Shown: in pieces, positions 30,145 through 33,656 of the stretch
Layout: each line of letters opens with the position of its first letter
How positions within the stretch are numbered: position 1 is the stretch's first letter
NCBI GenBank assembly: GCA_964452285.1
Contig: CAYVKW010000007.1
Coordinates: 1-33,656 of the forward strand
DNA from: JAUNST01 sp964452285
Lineage (GTDB): Bacteria; Patescibacteriota; Microgenomatia; UBA1400; PJMF01
Reading direction: 5' to 3'
Length of the DNA: 33,656 nt
Notes under the pieces: model-generated
What the model was told of the DNA's origin: nothing
The model's database searches: none
What the model saw: only the letters and a program-made list of their open reading frames with translations
Made by a program: the position numbers and the translations under genes

Positions 30145-32130
30145 ATGAACATTTTAATTCCAGATTCGTGGTTACGAGAGTATTTAGAAACAGAAGCTGA
30201 ACCTGAAGTGATTGCGCGAGAGGTGTCTTTGTGTGGACCAAGTGTAGAAAGAATAGAAGAAATTGAAGGTGAAACGGTTTACGATATCGAAGTGACGACC
30301 AATCGAGTGGACACAGCCTGTGTCAGGGGTTTCGCGCGAGAAGCGGCAGTGATTTTACAAGCAGCGGGAATAAAGGCGAAATTTTTGGAGACGGGTAAAG
30401 AAAAAAGTCTGAGTTTAAAACAATTTAGCGTGAATGCAAAATTGAAGTTGCCAAAAATTTCGCTGGAGACTGAAGCGGTAAAAAGAATTTTAACGGTGGT
30501 CTTAGATCAAGTAAAAGAGACGGCTACTCCCCCATTAATGGCAAAAAGATTACGACAAATCGGCGAAAACGTGCATACCAGTGTTATTGACATCACCAAC
30601 TACATTACTCACGAACTTGGGCATCCTTGCCATGCTTTTGATTATGATAAAGTCATGGCCTTGGGTGGAGAAATCCGCGTGAAACAGGCGGATAAAGGTA
30701 AAAAATTTGTAACTTTGGACGGTGTGGAACATCAAACTGTTGGCGGCGAGGTGGTTTTTGAAAGTAAAACAGGGGAAATCATTGATTTACCAGCAATAAA
30801 AGGCACGGCAAACACGGCGATTGATGAAAACACTCAAAAAGTGCTGTTTTGGTTGGAAAATATGGATGCCAAAGTCGTACGGCAAGCAAGTATGAGCCAT
30901 GCCATCAGAACGGTAGCGGCAATTTTAAATGAAAAGAATGTAGATCCAACTCTAGCGAGTGAAGTCATGGCTCGTGGTTTGCAATTGTTTCAACAAATTT
31001 GTCAAGCTCAAATTGCTAGTCAGATTGAGGATAAATGGCCAGAGAAAACAGCGGAAAAAACGATTAAATTAAGTTTGCAACGTTTAAGTGATTATCTAGG
31101 AGTAAACTTGGCTGAAGAAAAAGTGAAGCAAATTTTGCAAAATCTAGGCTTTGCGGTCACGATCGCGGATGAGCAAAATTTGCTGGTGATGCCGCCTAGT
31201 TTCAGAAGTGTAGACGTGAAAGAACAGGCAGACGTTATTGAAGAAGTGGCACGGATTTATGGCTACGCTAAAATTGAAGGCAAATTGGATTTCGCAGTGA
31301 CAACATTACCAAAACAAGATGAGTATAATTTTGCTCTAGAGGGTAAAATGAGTCATTTTTTGGCGGGGAAAGGCCTAAGCGAAGTTTACACTTATTCCAT
31401 GGTAAGCGAGGAATTAGCAAAAATGGAAACTGGAGCATTGGAGGAAAAATTACGAGTCAGTAATCCTCTTAATGACGAGTTAGTCTATCTAAGACAGAAA
31501 TTGATACCGTCTTTAGCACAAGTTTATAAAAATAATTTAGGTAAGACAAACAAAGTGGCGGGCGTTTTTGAAGTGGCAAAAACTTATTTTGCTGGCAAAA
31601 AAGATGATCAAGTAAAAGAAGAATTGCATTTAGCAGTAGTAAGCGATCATAGTTACCGGCAGTCAAGAGCATGGTTGGAACAATTATTGGCTTTAGCTTA
31701 TATAAAAAAGATCAGGGTGGAAGAAAATACGGGCAAAATTGCCACTGAAAATGGGAAAGAAACGCTTGGACTCATCACAATTTTGCCTGATGGAAAAGTG
31801 GCTTGGGAACTAAACTTATTGACAGTGGTGAAATTGGCGGCTAAGTATCCACATTATCAGGCTTTAAATAATAAACCAATGATAATAGAAGATTTAACTT
31901 TTGTGTTTAAGTCTGGACAAGCGGTGGGGCCAATCATAGAAAAAATGACTCAAATCGATAACTTGATTAAAAACGTGGCTCTGAAAGATGTATACGAGCA
32001 AAATTATACTTTTACTTATCAATATCAAGGAAAAGAAGAAACGATTTCTAATCTGGAAGTAGCTCCAGTGAGAGCAAAAATCGTGGAAATGATGCAAAAT
32101 GAAGGTTGCGAGCTGGTGGGAAAGATTTGA
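30145..32130 (+). CDS. pheT: Phenylalanyl-tRNA synthetase beta subunit, without the OB/tRNA-binding insertion
   Basis: 661 aa against about 795 in E. coli. With PheS it forms the heterotetramer that charges tRNA-Phe. The N-terminal segment IPDSWLREYL passes directly from ERIEEIEGE to VYDIEVTTNRVDTACVRGFAREAA, so the EMAP/OB domain of about 110 residues that normally lies between is missing. The B3/B4 region (VIDITNYITHELGHPCHAFDYDKV, about 151-174), B5 (SLQRLSDYLGVNL, EVARIYGYAKIEG) and the catalytic-like core follow. The last 90 residues form the FDX-ACB tRNA anticodon-stem-binding domain (MIIEDLTFVFKSGQAV...). pheS is not adjacent in this window. The start is supported by the -10 box 7 nt upstream. 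Confidence 0.92.
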   Translation: MNILIPDSWLREYLETEAEPEVIAREVSLCGPSVERIEEIEGETVYDIEVTTNRVDTACVRGFAREAAVILQAAGIKAKFLETGKEKSLSLKQFSVNAKLKLPKISLETEAVKRILTVVLDQVKETATPPLMAKRLRQIGENVHTSVIDITNYITHELGHPCHAFDYDKVMALGGEIRVKQADKGKKFVTLDGVEHQTVGGEVVFESKTGEIIDLPAIKGTANTAIDENTQKVLFWLENMDAKVVRQASMSHAIRTVAAILNEKNVDPTLASEVMARGLQLFQQICQAQIASQIEDKWPEKTAEKTIKLSLQRLSDYLGVNLAEEKVKQILQNLGFAVTIADEQNLLVMPPSFRSVDVKEQADVIEEVARIYGYAKIEGKLDFAVTTLPKQDEYNFALEGKMSHFLAGKGLSEVYTYSMVSEELAKMETGALEEKLRVSNPLNDELVYLRQKLIPSLAQVYKNNLGKTNKVAGVFEVAKTYFAGKKDDQVKEELHLAVVSDHSYRQSRAWLEQLLALAYIKKIRVEENTGKIATENGKETLGLITILPDGKVAWELNLLTVVKLAAKYPHYQALNNKPMIIEDLTFVFKSGQAVGPIIEKMTQIDNLIKNVALKDVYEQNYTFTYQYQGKEETISNLEVAPVRAKIVEMMQNEGCELVGKI

Positions 32131-33406
32131 GAATCAGTTATTAACGGCTGGAGTGATAATTTCAGCCTTAAATTTATTTGTCAAAAGTGGAATTGAAGCG
32201 GCAACTATTGATGGTTGGCTGGTGGATTATTTATTGATTAAGATATATGCGGGTGAAATCATCTTAGCCATAGGGGTTATTGCGGTAATTGTGCGGGAAA
32301 AGTGGAAACTGGGTCAGTGGGTAAAGAAAAACTTTTTATTATTAGCGGCGGGCGTGTGTATATGGGCAATTGCTTTAAGTAAAGCGGTAGCGCCTATGGT
32401 GATGATTACAAAAACAGCGGAAATCGTTTTATTAGGAGTAGCTGCGGTAATTGTGCGGGAAAAGTGGGGGGCGAGCCCAGATTGGAGAAAAAAATGGCAA
32501 AAGTTGGTCGCTGGTTTGATTACAGGAGAAAGTGCTTTAGCCATTTATCAATTTTGGCAACAAAAAAGCTTGTTTCCCTACCCTATCTTAGGAGAAACGG
32601 TGATAGAAGGGGCGACCACGGATGTAATGAGAGCAAGCTTTTTGGGGAAAACCATGATTTTGCCGTATGGGACTTTTAGTCATCCAAATATTTTGGCCGG
32701 CTCATTGGCAATTTGGTTGTGGTGGAGTTGGCGGGAGACGGGTTGGCGTGAGCCGAACGAAAAAATGATGGCGTTTTTGGGTTTGCTAGTGATTCTATTA
32801 ACAAGATCTATAGGCGCGATAATATTTGTGATTTTATTGACAATCGGTGAAATGCAGAGAAGACGAAAAGAAAGAAACGGGAAAAAGTCAGTGCGCGCAG
32901 AAAAAGAAGAAAAGAGCGGCACAATAAAAAAAGAAACAGCACAAAAAGCGTGGTTAAAGCGGAAAATCAGTGGCATTAGCTTGATTATTATAGGTATCTT
33001 AGTCCCTTTAATGATGATGGGCGCGGCAATAAGGTGGTCGGAGAATATGTCAGTGGTGCGCCGCGCCCACTTGAACCAAGTTGCCTTAAAAATGTGGGAG
33101 AAATCACCTTTTTTTGGTGTGGGAATAGGACAATTTACAGTGCACATAAGTGATTTTTGGTCCGATAATAAATTTACGCAACCAGTACATAATGTTTTTT
33201 TACTGATAGTGGCAGAAATTGGTATTGTGGGAGTAGGGTGGCTGATATGGTTTAGTTGGAGCCAAAGAAAAATCTGGCAAAAATGGTGGCAGCAAGGACA
33301 ATTAAACAATTTTTGGGTTGCTTTAGCCTGGATAATACTGTTTTCTTGGGACCATTATTTACTCACAAGTTTTTGGGGTATGCTATTGTGGCTAGTGTTT
33401 TTGTAA
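32099..33406 (+). CDS. O-antigen ligase/Wzy_C-like membrane protein
   Basis: 435 aa, about ten membrane helices. The Wzy_C-type signals are SHPNILAG (194-201) and, in the large outer loop, RRAHLNQVALKMWEKSPFFG followed by VGIGQF (321-346) and QPVHNVFLLIVAEIGIVG (361-378). These proteins join or polymerise lipid-linked glycans outside the membrane; Patescibacteria often have several with unknown acceptors. A Lys/Arg/Glu-rich cytoplasmic loop lies at about 253-290. It overlaps the end of pheT by 32 nt, so it is probably expressed by readthrough and coupling, since no good Shine-Dalgarno is seen. An exact 25-bp direct repeat lies in frame inside it (32281 and 32443). A terminator follows at 33433. 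Confidence 0.8.
   Translation: MKVASWWERFENQLLTAGVIISALNLFVKSGIEAATIDGWLVDYLLIKIYAGEIILAIGVIAVIVREKWKLGQWVKKNFLLLAAGVCIWAIALSKAVAPMVMITKTAEIVLLGVAAVIVREKWGASPDWRKKWQKLVAGLITGESALAIYQFWQQKSLFPYPILGETVIEGATTDVMRASFLGKTMILPYGTFSHPNILAGSLAIWLWWSWRETGWREPNEKMMAFLGLLVILLTRSIGAIIFVILLTIGEMQRRRKERNGKKSVRAEKEEKSGTIKKETAQKAWLKRKISGISLIIIGILVPLMMMGAAIRWSENMSVVRRAHLNQVALKMWEKSPFFGVGIGQFTVHISDFWSDNKFTQPVHNVFLLIVAEIGIVGVGWLIWFSWSQRKIWQKWWQQGQLNNFWVALAWIILFSWDHYLLTSFWGMLLWLVFL
32281..32305 (+). repeat. 25-bp in-frame direct repeat, copy 1
   Basis: Identical to 32443-32467 and encodes AVIVREKW. The copies are 162 bp (54 codons) apart. Confidence 0.85.
32443..32467 (+). repeat. 25-bp in-frame direct repeat, copy 2
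   Basis: Second exact copy. The upstream protein context is also similar (GEIILAIGVI versus AEIVLLGVA), suggesting an old partial duplication. Confidence 0.85.
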
Positions 33407-33432
33407 GAGCAAATTTGTAGATATTCCGCACT

Positions 33433-33460
33433 AAAACAACAGAGTTATTTCGTTGTTTTT
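33433..33460 (+). terminator. Intrinsic terminator after the O-antigen-ligase-like gene
   Basis: AAAACAAC (33433-33440) pairs with GTTGTTTT (33452-33459), 11-nt loop, with the T run ending at 33460. It is AT-rich but well formed. Confidence 0.6.
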
Positions 33461-33464
33461 ATGC

Positions 33465-33470
33465 TAAAAT
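33465..33470 (+). promoter_or_regulatory. Possible extended -10 box
   Basis: TGCTAAAAT directly after the terminator, with the expected transcript start near 33477. A 26-codon GTG frame begins at 33472, upstream of that point, so it is unlikely to be the gene served. Confidence 0.35.
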
Positions 33471-33538
33471 AGTGAAAGAAAATGTGAAAACTGAAAATTT
33501 TTATCAAGTAAATGATAAAATAAAAAAGGTGGATAAAA

Positions 33539-33656
33539 ATGCGGATAAATAAAAATTGTAACTCAATTAAAAAAGCGAATTTTATCTTTGATAAACAGAT
33601 TTGCTTGACAAATCAACAGAATTGTTGTAACACACACACACACACACACACACACA
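33539..33656 (+). CDS. Possible start of a further gene, cut by the window end
   Basis: An ATG at 33539 has AAGGTGG 6 nt upstream and lies about 62 nt after a plausible transcript start. The frame is open to the window end (39 codons), but its last residues are a Thr-His repeat from the CA tract. No family can be recognised. The good ribosome binding site is the only positive evidence, and the repeat may be an assembly artefact. Confidence 0.22.
   Translation, partial: MRINKNCNSIKKANFIFDKQICLTNQQNCCNTHTHTHTH
33631..33656. repeat. (CA)13 dinucleotide tract at the window end
   Basis: A pure CA run reaching the last base. Long CA microsatellites are rare in bacteria. It may mark a contig end where assembly failed, or a true simple repeat. 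Confidence 0.9.

Noticed and set aside
33472..33552. 26-codon GTG frame after the last terminator
   Set aside because: Its start lies before the transcript start predicted from the nearby -10 box, and it lacks a ribosome binding site.
1..33656. Alternative genetic code (UGA or UAG as sense)
   Set aside because: UGA ends recognisable proteins at their normal ends (for example pheT), and no conserved protein contains in-frame UGA apart from the A7 frameshift.

Overview
The window looks like a stretch of a low-GC, host-dependent-type bacterium of the Candidate Phyla Radiation (Patescibacteria), possibly the Microgenomates branch (phylum fairly likely, class only a guess). The evidence is a set of reduced or trimmed housekeeping proteins: EF-Ts of about 152 aa, PheT without its OB/tRNA-binding insertion, and YebC apparently without domain III. 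GT-C glycosyltransferase, FISUMP-domain, TPR and O-antigen-ligase-like proteins of a kind common in these genomes are also present. UGA is used as an ordinary stop, so there is no Gracilibacteria-type recoding.

Layout. (1) 1-6725, plus strand: a surface/secretome block with a GT-C membrane glycosyltransferase, a Cys-rich secreted protein, a membrane-anchored FISUMP-domain protein split by an A7 frameshift, and a large secreted helical protein with a Cys-rich head. (2) 6754-9198, minus strand: HIT hydrolase, thymidylate synthase, a small unknown protein and an FkbM methyltransferase. (3) 9252-12456: folD, then a PEGA-domain protein and a large single-pass membrane protein, the last two divergently transcribed from one shared promoter. 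(4) 12480-15951: rpsB-tsf-cofE-like operon, then a degenerate LCP/LytR_C envelope protein. (5) 15971-18279: TPR protein, yebC, and a multi-pass membrane protein. (6) 18280-20986: about 2.7 kb without a credible gene. It holds three exact copies of a 15-bp repeat, a dif-like Xer site and a cluster of strong hairpins, and is followed by a complete XerC/D-type recombinase. (7) 22103-28700, minus strand: tRNA-Ala(GGC) feeding directly into a HAD phosphatase gene, and a gyrB-ppa-gyrA operon. (8) 28886-30107, minus strand: rnpA and cdsA. (9) 30145-33406, plus strand: pheT and an overlapping O-antigen-ligase-like gene. The end of the window runs into (CA)13.

The most general pattern concerns expression. 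Many first genes have a TATAAT-like -10 box, often the extended TGnTATAAT form, ending only 6-11 nt before the start codon. These mRNAs should therefore begin at or within a few nucleotides of ATG. Genes inside operons (tsf, cdsA, ppa, gyrA) and genes with longer leaders (rpsB, yebC) instead carry clear Shine-Dalgarno sequences. Two intergenic regions contain head-to-head -10 boxes that serve divergent, nearly leaderless genes. Promoter positions set several starts: the 567-aa membrane protein at 10753, the TPR protein at 16708, GyrB at 28694 and RnpA at 30107.

The most interesting places are the gene-free Xer-associated region (dif-like site, repeats, attenuator-like hairpins), the A7 frameshift in the FISUMP gene, the systematic leaderless architecture, the tRNA-HAD junction, the domain-III-less YebC, and an in-frame 25-bp repeat inside the O-antigen-ligase-like gene. 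All functional statements are read from sequence alone; no database search was run.
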